Below, piece after piece: positions 18,762 to 26,747 of a DNA stretch of 64,000 bases. The position numbers and the translations under genes are program-made. The first letter of the stretch is position 1; each line of letters starts with the position of its first letter. The notes beneath the pieces were generated by a model that saw only the letters and a list, made by a program, of their open reading frames with translations, was not told where the DNA came from and searched no databases. The DNA is from Roseateles_E cavernae (GTDB taxonomy: Bacteria; Pseudomonadota; Gammaproteobacteria; Burkholderiales; Burkholderiaceae_C), in assembly GCF_040187885.1 (NCBI RefSeq), contig NZ_JBDPLH010000001.1, positions 868,001 through 932,000 on the forward strand, in the 5' to 3' direction.

Positions 18762-19964
18762 ATGCCTCTTGCCCTCTGGGCGCTGACCCTCAGCGCCTTT
18801 GCCATCGGGACGACCGAGTTCGTCATCGTCGGCCTGATCCCGACCCTGGCCGCCGACCTCGGCGTCAGCGTGCCCTCGGCGGGCCTCTTGGTCAGCCTCT
18901 ACGCGATGGGCGTGGCCATCGGCGCTCCGGTGCTGACCGCGCTGACCGGCCGCGTGCCGCGCAAGGCCTTGCTGCTGGGTCTGATGGTCTTGTTCACCGC
19001 CGGCAATCTGCTGGCCTGGCAGGCGCCCGGCTATGAGAGCCTGATCACCGCCCGCATCGTCACCGGCCTGGCGCACGGCGTGTTCTTCTCTATCGGCTCG
19101 ACCATCGCCACCGGCCTGGTGCCCAAGCACAAGGCCGCCAGCGCGATCGCGACCATGTTCACCGGCCTGACCGTGGCCCTGGTGACCGGCGTGCCGCTGG
19201 GCACCTTCATCGGCCAGCACTTCGGCTGGCGCGCGACCTTTCTGGCGGTCGCCGCGCTGGGCCTGATCGCCTTTGTCGGCAGCCTGGTCTTCGTGCCCAG
19301 GAACATCGCGCACAGCAAGCCGGCCTCGCTGCTGCAACAGGCGGCCGTGCTGCGCGAGCCACGCCTGCTGCTGGTCTATGCGATGACGGCGGTCGGCTAT
19401 GGCGGCTCGTTTGTGGCCTTCACCTATCTGGCGCCCATTCTGCAGGACGTCGCCGGCTTCGATGCCAGTGCGGTCGGCCTGGTGATGCTGGCCTACGGGG
19501 TGTCGGTCGCTGTGGGCAATATCTGGGGCGGCAAGCTGGCCGACCAGCGCGGGCCTATCGGCGCGCTGAAGATCATCTTCGCGCTGCTGGCCGCGGTCTT
19601 GCTGCTGCTGGCCTTCACCGCCGGCTCCAAGCCGCTGGTGGTGCTGACCGTGCTGCTGTGGGGCGCGGTGGCCTTCGGCAATGTGGCCGGGCTGCAGGTC
19701 TATGTGGTGCAGCAGGCCGAGACCCACGCGCCGCGCGCCATCGATGTGGCCTCGGGCCTGAACATCGCGGCCTTCAATCTGGGCATCGCCGGCGGTGCGC
19801 TGCTGGGTGGCGAGATTGTCGCGCGCTGGGGCCTGCTGAACACGCCCTGGATCGGCGCCCTGGTGGTGCTGGGCGCGCTGGGCCTGACGGCCTGGAGCGG
19901 CGCCTTGGACAGGCGCAGCGGCTTCAGCCCGTCACGCGGCGGGGCGGCAGCGGTCGGCCATTGA
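18762..19964 (+). CDS. MFS transporter, DHA1 family (probable drug/sugar efflux)
   Basis: A 400-residue, 12-helix major facilitator transporter of the DHA1 type (AraJ / YdhP-like). TM1 has SAFAIGTTEFVIVGLIPTLA, the TM2-TM3 loop has the motif A-like GRVPRKALLLGL, and TM5 contains the antiporter motif GVPLGTFIG. The ATG at 18762 follows the AG-rich GGAG (18749-18752) at the proper distance; the frame is open further upstream but that part is antisense to lysR. It is expected to export a small molecule by proton antiport. It sits 23 bases upstream of dkgB and is most likely cotranscribed with it under the adjacent LysR. Confidence 0.92.
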   Translation: MPLALWALTLSAFAIGTTEFVIVGLIPTLAADLGVSVPSAGLLVSLYAMGVAIGAPVLTALTGRVPRKALLLGLMVLFTAGNLLAWQAPGYESLITARIVTGLAHGVFFSIGSTIATGLVPKHKAASAIATMFTGLTVALVTGVPLGTFIGQHFGWRATFLAVAALGLIAFVGSLVFVPRNIAHSKPASLLQQAAVLREPRLLLVYAMTAVGYGGSFVAFTYLAPILQDVAGFDASAVGLVMLAYGVSVAVGNIWGGKLADQRGPIGALKIIFALLAAVLLLLAFTAGSKPLVVLTVLLWGAVAFGNVAGLQVYVVQQAETHAPRAIDVASGLNIAAFNLGIAGGALLGGEIVARWGLLNTPWIGALVVLGALGLTAWSGALDRRSGFSPSRGGAAAVGH

Positions 19965-19987
19965 TTCACTGATTGCAAGGTCAAACC

Positions 19988-20797
19988 ATGAACGACACCA
20001 TCCCCGCCTTCGGCCTCGGCACCTTCCGCCTGAAGGACCAGATCGTCATCGACTCGGTCACCACCGCGCTGGAACTCGGCTACCGGGCCATCGACACGGC
20101 CCAGATCTATGGCAACGAGGCCGAGGTCGGCCAGGCGATGGCCGCGAGCGGCGTGCCGCGCGAGCAGCTGTTCCTGACGACCAAGGTCTGGACCGATCAG
20201 CTGGCCGGCGACCGGCTGATCCCAAGTCTCAAGGACAGCCTGGCCAAGCTGCGCACCGACTACCTCGACCTGAGCCTGATCCACTGGCCCTCGCCGGGCG
20301 GCGCGGTGCCGCTGGCCGAGACCCTGGCGGCGCTGATGGAGGCCAAGGCGCAGGGCCTGACACGCCAGATCGGCGTCTCGAACTTCACGGTCGATCTGCT
20401 GAAGCAGGCGATTGCCGCGGTCGGCGCCGAACACATCGCGACCAATCAGATCGAGCTGCATCCCTACTTGCAGAACCGCAAGATCGTCGAGTTCGCGCGC
20501 AGCCAGGGCGTGCCGATCACGTCCTATATGACCCTGGCCTATGGCGCGGTGCTGAAGGACGAGCGGATCACCGGCATCGCGGCGGCGCACCGCGCCACGC
20601 CGGCCCAGGTCGTGCTGGCCTGGGCCTTGCAGCTGGGCCATGCGGTGATCCCGTCTTCGACGAAGCGCGAGAACCTGGCCAGCAATCTGCTGGCGCAGCA
20701 GCTGGTGCTGAGCCCGGCCGAGATGGCGCAGATTGCGAGCCTGGAACGCGGCGGGCGCCTGGTCAATCCAGAGGGCCTGGCGCCGAGCTGGGACTGA
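19988..20797 (+). CDS. dkgB: Aldo/keto reductase, 2,5-diketo-D-gluconate reductase B-like
   Basis: A 269-residue NADPH-dependent aldo/keto reductase, very close in sequence pattern to E. coli DkgB (YafB), for example FGLGTFRLKDQ, LIHWPSP, ATNQIELHPYLQNRK and the C-terminal EGLAPSWD. The catalytic tetrad is D36, Y41, K66 and H99. It probably reduces ketoaldehydes such as methylglyoxal or diketogluconate. The ATG at 19988 is preceded by AAGG; a TTG 15 bases upstream is less likely. Its TGA is immediately followed by the reversed stop of the chemoreceptor gene, with no spacer. Confidence 0.93.
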   Translation: MNDTIPAFGLGTFRLKDQIVIDSVTTALELGYRAIDTAQIYGNEAEVGQAMAASGVPREQLFLTTKVWTDQLAGDRLIPSLKDSLAKLRTDYLDLSLIHWPSPGGAVPLAETLAALMEAKAQGLTRQIGVSNFTVDLLKQAIAAVGAEHIATNQIELHPYLQNRKIVEFARSQGVPITSYMTLAYGAVLKDERITGIAAAHRATPAQVVLAWALQLGHAVIPSSTKRENLASNLLAQQLVLSPAEMAQIASLERGGRLVNPEGLAPSWD

Positions 20798-22549
20798 TCA
20801 GAACGATTCCCACTCGTCGGTGGTCGGCGCCGGGCTGGCCTTGGGCGCGGGAGCCGGCGCAGGACGGGCGACCGGCTTCGGCGGTGCCGGCTTCCTCGCC
20901 GCCACCGGCGCGGGACGCGGCGCGCTCTTGGTGATCGGCTTCGGCGACGGCGCCGTGATGGCGGCCCTGGCCTGGAACTGCTGGTCCACCTTAAACACCG
21001 ACACCACCTCGGCCAGCCGTGCCGACTGCTCGCGCAGCGACTGCGCGGCGGCGGCCGATTCCTCCACCAGCGCGGCGTTCTGCTGGGTCATGTGATCGAG
21101 GTTGGTGACGGCCACATTGACCTGCGCGATGCCGTCACGCTGCTCGGTGGCGGCCGAGGCGATCTCGCCGATCAGGTCGGTGACGCGCTTGACGCTGCTG
21201 ACGATGTCCTGCATCGCGGTGCCGGTCTGCTCGACCAGCTGCGCGCCCGACTCGACCCGCTCGACCGAGGCGCCGATCAGGGTCTTGATCTCCTTGGCGG
21301 CCTCGGCCGAGCGCTGGGCCAGCGAGCGCACCTCGGAGGCCACGACCGCGAAGCCCCGGCCCTGCTCGCCGGCGCGCGCCGCCTCGACGGCCGCGTTCAG
21401 CGCCAGGATATTGGTCTGAAAGGCGATGCCGTCGATGGTGCCGATGATGTCGCCGATCTTGCGCGAGCTCTCGGTGATCTGGGCCATATTGCTGACCACC
21501 TGCTCGACGACATGGCCGCCACGCACCGCAGCCTCCGCGGCCGAGCCGGCCAGCTGGTTGGCCTGGCGGGCGGTGTCGGCCGAGTGGCCGACCGTGGCCG
21601 TCAGCTCTTCCATCGAGCTGGCGGTTTCTTGCAGGCTGGAGGCGGTCTGCTCGGTGCGGGCACTCAGGTCATGGTTGCCGGTGGCGATCTCGCTGGAGGC
21701 GGTGGACACCGATTCGATGCCCTGGCGCACCTCGCCGACCACGCGGCGCAGCTGAGCCACCATGCGCTCCATCGAGCCCAGCAGCAGGCCGAACTCGTCG
21801 CGGCGGTCGACATGCACCGAGGTGGTCAGGTCACCGCCGGCGATCTGGTCGGCCGCCTTCATGGCCTGGGCCAGCGGCTGCTGGATCGAGCGCACCAGCC
21901 AGACCGCGCCGGCGATCAGGCCGATCACGACCAGCGTGATCAGCAGGCCGGCGATGCGCACCGTGCTCTTGCGCTGCTCGGCCAGCGCCGCCAGGATCTC
22001 GGTCTTGGCGCGGACCTGCTCCTCGGCAAATTCATTCAAGGCCTTCAGATAGACATCGACCGCCGGATTGAAGCGCGCGCTCAGCTCCTGGGCTGCGGCC
22101 GCCGGGTCGGTGGCCTTGATGCCGCGGATCTTGGCCAGCGAGTCCAGCACGGTCTTGCGCTCGGCCGCGACCTTGTCCATCAAGGCCTTGTCCTTGTCGC
22201 TCAGCTCCATGCCCTCGATGGCTTTCTGGACCTTGCTGATCTCGCCGATGGTGGAGCCGATCACTTCCTTGAACAAGGCATCGACGGCCGGGTCGGTGCT
22301 GGCGGCCGAGGCCTGCACCCGCACGACATTGGTGGTGGTCAGCCCGGCCCAGCGCCTGGCGGCATCGACCTTGGCGTCCATCGCGGCGGCCACGGCGGTG
22401 GTCTGCTCCTGCACCTTGGCGCTGCGCACGGCAGCGAAAGTGATCACCGCGATCAGCGCGACGATGACCGCGATCACCGAAGCCCAAAGGCGAAAAGCCA
22501 CGCTGTGGCGACCCAGCGAACTCGCTGGCGATGGGGTCATGTCTTGCAT
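20798..22549 (-). CDS. Methyl-accepting chemotaxis protein with C-terminal EWESF tail
   Basis: A 583-residue transmembrane chemoreceptor. TM1 about residues 20-41, a periplasmic helical sensor about 42-197 (four-helix-bundle type, no Cache/PAS motif seen), TM2 about 198-219, HAMP about 220-272, and the cytoplasmic signalling coiled coil with the conserved hairpin tip IAFQTNILALNAAVEAARAG. After the last methylation helix comes an Ala/Pro/Lys-rich linker of about 50 residues ending in DEWESF, which resembles the NWETF pentapeptide that tethers CheR and CheB in enteric receptors. The ligand is not predictable. It stands alone and converges exactly on dkgB. Confidence 0.94.
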   Translation of the reverse strand: MQDMTPSPASSLGRHSVAFRLWASVIAVIVALIAVITFAAVRSAKVQEQTTAVAAAMDAKVDAARRWAGLTTTNVVRVQASAASTDPAVDALFKEVIGSTIGEISKVQKAIEGMELSDKDKALMDKVAAERKTVLDSLAKIRGIKATDPAAAAQELSARFNPAVDVYLKALNEFAEEQVRAKTEILAALAEQRKSTVRIAGLLITLVVIGLIAGAVWLVRSIQQPLAQAMKAADQIAGGDLTTSVHVDRRDEFGLLLGSMERMVAQLRRVVGEVRQGIESVSTASSEIATGNHDLSARTEQTASSLQETASSMEELTATVGHSADTARQANQLAGSAAEAAVRGGHVVEQVVSNMAQITESSRKIGDIIGTIDGIAFQTNILALNAAVEAARAGEQGRGFAVVASEVRSLAQRSAEAAKEIKTLIGASVERVESGAQLVEQTGTAMQDIVSSVKRVTDLIGEIASAATEQRDGIAQVNVAVTNLDHMTQQNAALVEESAAAAQSLREQSARLAEVVSVFKVDQQFQARAAITAPSPKPITKSAPRPAPVAARKPAPPKPVARPAPAPAPKASPAPTTDEWESF

Positions 22550-22620
22550 GAAGGCTTCTCCGAAACGGGGTGGCGTGCTGACAAGCGAGCTAGCCTAGGG
22601 CATCGCCGCCCGCGGCAGCC

Positions 22621-22643
22621 GTCGAAAAAGCCGGCTTTCCGAC
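22621..22643 (-). terminator. Possible short intrinsic terminator after lysR
   Basis: On the minus strand GTCGG, then the perfect palindrome AAAGCC/GGCTTT, then TTTCGAC make an imperfect stem followed within it by a run of five T. It lies just after the stop of the LysR gene at 22648 and before the start of the chemoreceptor. The stem is short, so this is a weak call. Confidence 0.35.
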
Positions 22644-22647
22644 GCCT

Positions 22648-23544
22648 TCAGCGCTCGGCCATGCTGGCCAGGTACTCGCACATGCGCTCACCGGCCGCCG
22701 ACAAGCCGCCGGGCCTGAAGCACACGGCGAAGCGCCGCCGCGCCCAGGCGTCGCTGAGCGTGATCAGGCGCACGCCCCGCCCGAGATAGGCGCCGCCGAC
22801 CTGGCGCGGCACGACCGCGATACCCAGATTGGCCGCGACAACACGAAAGGCCGCGTCGAAATTGGACACGATGACGCGGTAATGCAGGCTGCCGCCGGCC
22901 TGGGCGGCGGCGCGCCTGAGCATCATGTGCACCGCGGTGGCCGGCTGCAGGCCCACATGCTCGTGCGCCAGCGTGTCGGCGAAGGCGAGCTTTTTGTGGC
23001 GCGCCAGCGGGTGCTCCGCATGCACGGCCAGCGCCAGTTCGTCGCGTCGGTACGGCCGGGTGGCCAGGCCTTCGAAGGCGATGCTGTCCCAGCAGACACC
23101 CAGCGCCGCGCTGCCGTCGCGCACCACGCGCACCAGGTCGCGGGAGTAGCGTTCCTCGATATCGACCTTGATGAGCCGGTTTTCCGGCGCGCGCATGAAG
23201 GCCGCGACATCGTCCAGCAGGCGCTCGGCGATCGCCGAGGCGCTGGCGACCAGGCGCACATGGCCTTGCGTGCCGGCGCTGAAGGCGGCCATGTCCTGCT
23301 CGACCTGCTCCATCGTGAACAGCATGCTGCGCGCATGCTCCAGCAGGGCCTGGCCGGCCGGCGTCGGCAGCACGCCGCGCCGACCCCGCAGCAGCAGCGG
23401 CGTGCCCAGATCGGTCTCCAGCGCGGCAATGCGCTTGCTGATCGCCGAGGGCTCGATGTGCTCCTGCAGCGCGGCCTGCTTGATGTTCTGGTGTTCGCAG
23501 ACGGCCACCAGCAGGCGCAGGGTCTTGAGGTCGAGGTCGCGCAT
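22648..23544 (-). CDS. LysR-family transcriptional regulator of the adjacent CoA-ester operon
   Basis: A 298-residue LysR regulator. The HTH is at residues about 3-62 (NIKQAALQEHIEPSAISKRIAALE) and the effector-binding domain at about 92-290. The start is the ATG at 23542-23544; the open frame continues upstream but runs antisense through the next gene. It is divergent from an HMG-CoA-lyase-like / CoA-transferase / TctC-receptor operon (96 bp spacer) and is the obvious candidate for its regulator. The likely ligand is the organic acid or CoA intermediate of that pathway (inference). Confidence 0.92.
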   Translation of the reverse strand: MRDLDLKTLRLLVAVCEHQNIKQAALQEHIEPSAISKRIAALETDLGTPLLLRGRRGVLPTPAGQALLEHARSMLFTMEQVEQDMAAFSAGTQGHVRLVASASAIAERLLDDVAAFMRAPENRLIKVDIEERYSRDLVRVVRDGSAALGVCWDSIAFEGLATRPYRRDELALAVHAEHPLARHKKLAFADTLAHEHVGLQPATAVHMMLRRAAAQAGGSLHYRVIVSNFDAAFRVVAANLGIAVVPRQVGGAYLGRGVRLITLSDAWARRRFAVCFRPGGLSAAGERMCEYLASMAER

Positions 23545-23640
23545 GTCTGGAATTCCGATTCGGCACTTCAGGGCTGACAACATACCACTTGTGAAGCTGG
23601 TGGGAATCTCTAGAGTCCGGGCATCAAGGAGACAAGACCG

Positions 23641-24570
23641 ATGACAGCCCAGACGGTTCAGATCCGCGAGGTCGGCCTGCGCGACGGCCTGCAAAGCATC
23701 CAGCGCGTGCTGCCCACCGCGCAGAAGCTCGAGTGGCTGCGCGCCGAATACGCGGCCGGCGTGCGCGAGATCGAGGTGGGTTCCTTCGTGCCGGCACGGC
23801 TGCTGCCGCAGCTGGCCGACACCGGCGAGCTGCTGAGCCACGCCAAGCGCGAGCTGCCCGGCCTGTTCGTCTCGGTGCTGGTGCCCAATCTGCGCGGCGC
23901 CGAGGCGGCCATCGCCGGCGCTGCCGACCTGATGATCCTGCCCTTGTCGGCCAGCGCGCTGCACAGCCAGGCCAATCTGCGCAAGAGCCCGGACGAAGTG
24001 GTCGCCGAGCTGGGCCGCATCCGCGCCGCCCGCGACGCGGCCGGCAGCCGGACCCTGATCGAGGGCGGCGTCGGCACGGCCTTCGGCTGCACCTTGCAGG
24101 GCCGGGTCGAGCCGGCCGAGGTGCTGCGCCTGATGCAGGCCCTGCTGGACGCCGGCGCCGACCGTGTCAGCCTGGCCGACACGGTGGGATTTGCCGACCC
24201 GCGCGCGGTGCGCGAGCTCTGCGAGGCCGCGCGCAAGATCGCCGGCGAGCGCTTTTGCTGCGGCCATTTCCACGACACCCGCGGCCTCGCGCTGGCCAAT
24301 GTCTGTGCGGCGCTGCAGGCCGGCGTGACCCGCTTCGACGCCTCGCTGGCCGGCATCGGCGGCTGCCCCCATGCGCCCGGCGCCAGCGGCAATGCCGCGA
24401 CCGAGGACCTGGCCTTCATGCTGGCCAGCATGGGCTGCCAGACCGGCGTCGACCTGAATGCCTTGCTGGCCCTGCGCCGGCGCGTCGCCGGCTGGCTGGA
24501 GGGCGAGCCGCTGCACGGCAGCCTCTGGCGCGCCGACCTGCCCAAGACCATGGATGTGAGAAGCGCATGA
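23641..24570 (+). CDS. Hydroxymethylglutaryl-CoA lyase family protein
   Basis: A 309-residue TIM-barrel lyase of the HMGL-like family. The N-terminal VGLRDGLQ holds the metal-binding Asp and catalytic Arg of the family. SLADTVGFADP and HFHDTRG supply further metal and acid/base residues. The signature GIGGCPHAPGASGN carries the catalytic loop Cys242. It cleaves a 3-hydroxy-acyl-CoA into a shorter acyl-CoA and a keto acid; HMG-CoA or a citramalyl-CoA-like substrate are both possible. A strong AAGGAGA precedes the ATG. The stop overlaps the start of the CoA transferase (ATGA), so the two act together: the transferase activates the acid and the lyase cleaves it. Confidence 0.92.
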   Translation: MTAQTVQIREVGLRDGLQSIQRVLPTAQKLEWLRAEYAAGVREIEVGSFVPARLLPQLADTGELLSHAKRELPGLFVSVLVPNLRGAEAAIAGAADLMILPLSASALHSQANLRKSPDEVVAELGRIRAARDAAGSRTLIEGGVGTAFGCTLQGRVEPAEVLRLMQALLDAGADRVSLADTVGFADPRAVRELCEAARKIAGERFCCGHFHDTRGLALANVCAALQAGVTRFDASLAGIGGCPHAPGASGNAATEDLAFMLASMGCQTGVDLNALLALRRRVAGWLEGEPLHGSLWRADLPKTMDVRSA

Positions 24571-25718
24571 CCGAAGATCAAGGACCACTGCCGCTGGCCG
24601 GTATCCGCGTGCTCGAGTTCACCCATATGGTGATGGGCCCGACCTGCGGCATGATCCTGGCCGATCTCGGCGCCGAGGTCATCAAGATCGAACCGCCCGG
24701 CGGCGACAAGACGCGGCGCCTGCCGGGTCTGGGCATCGGCTTCTTTCGCAGCTTCAACCGCAACAAGAAAAGTGTCGTGCTGGACATCCAGAGCGAGGCC
24801 GGCCGCGCCACCGCGAAGGAACTGATCGCCGCCAGCGATGTGGTGCTGGAGAACTTCCGCCCCGGGCTGATGAGCGGCCTGGGCCTGGACTACGAGAGCC
24901 TGTCCACCACCCAACCGGGCCTGATCTATGTCTCGCACAAGGGCTTTCTGCCCGGGCCCTACGAGCACCGCACCGCGCTCGACGAGGTGGTGCAGATGAT
25001 GGGCGGGCTGTCCTATATGACCGGTCCGAAGGGAAGGCCGCTGCGGGCCGGCACCTCGGTCAACGACATCATGGGCGGCATGTTCGGCGCCATCGGCGTG
25101 CTGGCTGCGCTGCGCGAGCGCGAGGCCACCGGCCGTGGGCAGGAGGTGCAGAGCGCGCTGTTCGAGAACTGCGTGTTCCTGTCGGCCCAGCATATGCAGC
25201 AGTTCTCGATGACCGGCGAGCCGCCGCCGCCCATGCCCTCGCGGGTCTCGGCCTGGAGCGTCTACGACGTCTTCGGCCTGAAGGACGGCGAGCAGCTCTT
25301 CATCGGCGCGGTCAGCGACAAGCAATACCTGACCCTGTGCCGTCTGCTGGACCGCCCCGACCTGGCCGCCGATCCGGCGCTGCAGACCAATGCGCAGCGC
25401 GTCGCGCTGCGGCCGCAGCTGCTGGAACAACTCGGCGAGAGCCTGAAGACGCGCGAGATCGGCGAGCTCAGCGCCGCGCTGGAGGCCGTGGGCCTGCCCT
25501 ACGCCCCCATCATGCGGCCCGAGCAGCTGCTGGACGATCCGCATCTGCGCGCCAGCGGCGGGCTGGCGCCGATGCAGACGGAAGATGGCGGCTCCACCGA
25601 TGTCGTGCTGCTGCCGCTGCTGATGGGCGGGCGCCGGCCGGGGGTGCGCATGCCGCTGCCCGGCATCGGCCAGCACACCGACGAGATTCTTGCCCGCCTG
25701 AAAGCACCGATCACCTGA
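24567..25718 (+). CDS. CaiB/BaiF family (class III) CoA transferase
   Basis: A 383-residue class III CoA transferase, the typical length for the family. The N-terminal core has LAGIRVLEFTHMVMGP and LADLGAEVIKIEPPGGD, a CoA-binding signature. The catalytic Asp is D167 in SVNDIMGGMFGAIG. The C-terminal part has LGLPYAPIMRPEQLLDDPH-type family features. It would move CoA onto an organic acid, the step before cleavage by the HMGL-like enzyme with which it is translationally coupled. The acid is not identified. The Bug/TctC receptor gene 38 bases downstream presumably recruits the same acid. Confidence 0.92.
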   Translation: MTEDQGPLPLAGIRVLEFTHMVMGPTCGMILADLGAEVIKIEPPGGDKTRRLPGLGIGFFRSFNRNKKSVVLDIQSEAGRATAKELIAASDVVLENFRPGLMSGLGLDYESLSTTQPGLIYVSHKGFLPGPYEHRTALDEVVQMMGGLSYMTGPKGRPLRAGTSVNDIMGGMFGAIGVLAALREREATGRGQEVQSALFENCVFLSAQHMQQFSMTGEPPPPMPSRVSAWSVYDVFGLKDGEQLFIGAVSDKQYLTLCRLLDRPDLAADPALQTNAQRVALRPQLLEQLGESLKTREIGELSAALEAVGLPYAPIMRPEQLLDDPHLRASGGLAPMQTEDGGSTDVVLLPLLMGGRRPGVRMPLPGIGQHTDEILARLKAPIT

Positions 25719-25756
25719 CGCTCGCCCGACACAACAACAACCGGAGACAAAAAACC

Positions 25757-26731
25757 ATGAGCTTGCTCAACCGCCGCGCCCTGGTGGCGCTCGCTGCCCT
25801 CCTCGCTGTCGGCGGTGCCCATGCCGACAGCGCCACCGACAAACCGCTGCGCCTGATCCTGCCGGTCGGTGCCGGCTCGGGCGTGGACACCATCATCCGC
25901 GCCGTCACGCCGGCGCTGTCCAAGGCGCTGGGCGGCCAGGCGGTGGTGATCGAGAACCTGCCGGGGGCCGGCGGCATCACCGGCACGGCGACCCTGGTCA
26001 AGGCCGCGCCCGATGGCCTGACCCTGGGCGTGGTCTCGAACAACCATGTGGTCAATCCCAGCGTCTACAAGAAGATGCCCTTCGATGCGCTGAACGACAT
26101 CACGCCCATCATGGTGGTGGGCGCGACGCCCTTTGTGCTCGTCGTCAATCCATCCAAGCTGCCGGCCACCAACGTCAAGGAACTGGTGGCCTTGCTGAAG
26201 GCCAAGCCCGATGTCTACAACTACGCCTCCTCGGGCAACGGCACCATCCTGCATCTGGGCGCCGAGATGTTTGTCGACGAGGCCGGTGTCGTGATGCGCC
26301 ATATTCCCTACAAGGGCGTCGGCCCCATGGTGGCCGACCTGATCGGCGGCCAGGTCGACCTGGGCGTGCTGTCCCTGCCCTCGATCCAGGGTCATCTGAA
26401 GAGCGGGGCCTTGCGCGCCATCGGCGTCGGCAGCGCTGCGCGGGTGCCGGCCGCGCCCGAGATTGCCACCGTGGCCGAGCAGGGCCTGCCGAACTATGCG
26501 ATCGAGGGCTGGTTCGCGGTGGTCGGCCCGGCCAAGCTGCCAGCGGCCCAGCTCAGGCGCTTCCACGCGGCGTTCACGGCGGCCTTGGCCGCGCCCGAGG
26601 TCCGCGAGGCGATGGCCAGGCAGGGCAATGTGATCAACCCGACGACGCCGGAAGCGGCCGCCAGCTTCTTCCGCAGCGAGCAGGAGCGCTACGCCAAGCT
26701 GGTCAAGAAGGCCGGCATCAGCCTGGACTGA
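25757..26731 (+). CDS. Bug/TctC-family tripartite tricarboxylate transporter receptor
   Basis: A 324-residue periplasmic binding protein of the Bug (TctC) family, expanded in Burkholderiales. The signal peptide spans residues 1-23 (NRRALVALAALLAVGGAHA-D). The family elements PGAGGITGT and YASSGNGTILHLGAEMF form the carboxylate-binding loops. The ATG at 25757 follows GGAGAC. In the family it hands an organic acid to TctAB membrane proteins; tctA and tctB are not in the operon, so it must share an unlinked permease, as is usual for Bug proteins. The third gene of the LysR-controlled operon, it likely binds the acid handled by the CoA transferase. Confidence 0.93.
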   Translation: MSLLNRRALVALAALLAVGGAHADSATDKPLRLILPVGAGSGVDTIIRAVTPALSKALGGQAVVIENLPGAGGITGTATLVKAAPDGLTLGVVSNNHVVNPSVYKKMPFDALNDITPIMVVGATPFVLVVNPSKLPATNVKELVALLKAKPDVYNYASSGNGTILHLGAEMFVDEAGVVMRHIPYKGVGPMVADLIGGQVDLGVLSLPSIQGHLKSGALRAIGVGSAARVPAAPEIATVAEQGLPNYAIEGWFAVVGPAKLPAAQLRRFHAAFTAALAAPEVREAMARQGNVINPTTPEAAASFFRSEQERYAKLVKKAGISLD

Positions 26732-26747
26732 GTCGCCGGGCGCCGGC

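Noticed and set aside
23733..24566. Long N-terminal extension of the CoA transferase reading frame
   Set aside because: The open frame upstream of 24567 overlaps the HMGL-like gene in another frame and is low-complexity Arg/Ala/Gly; family homology starts at the ATG in the ATGA overlap.
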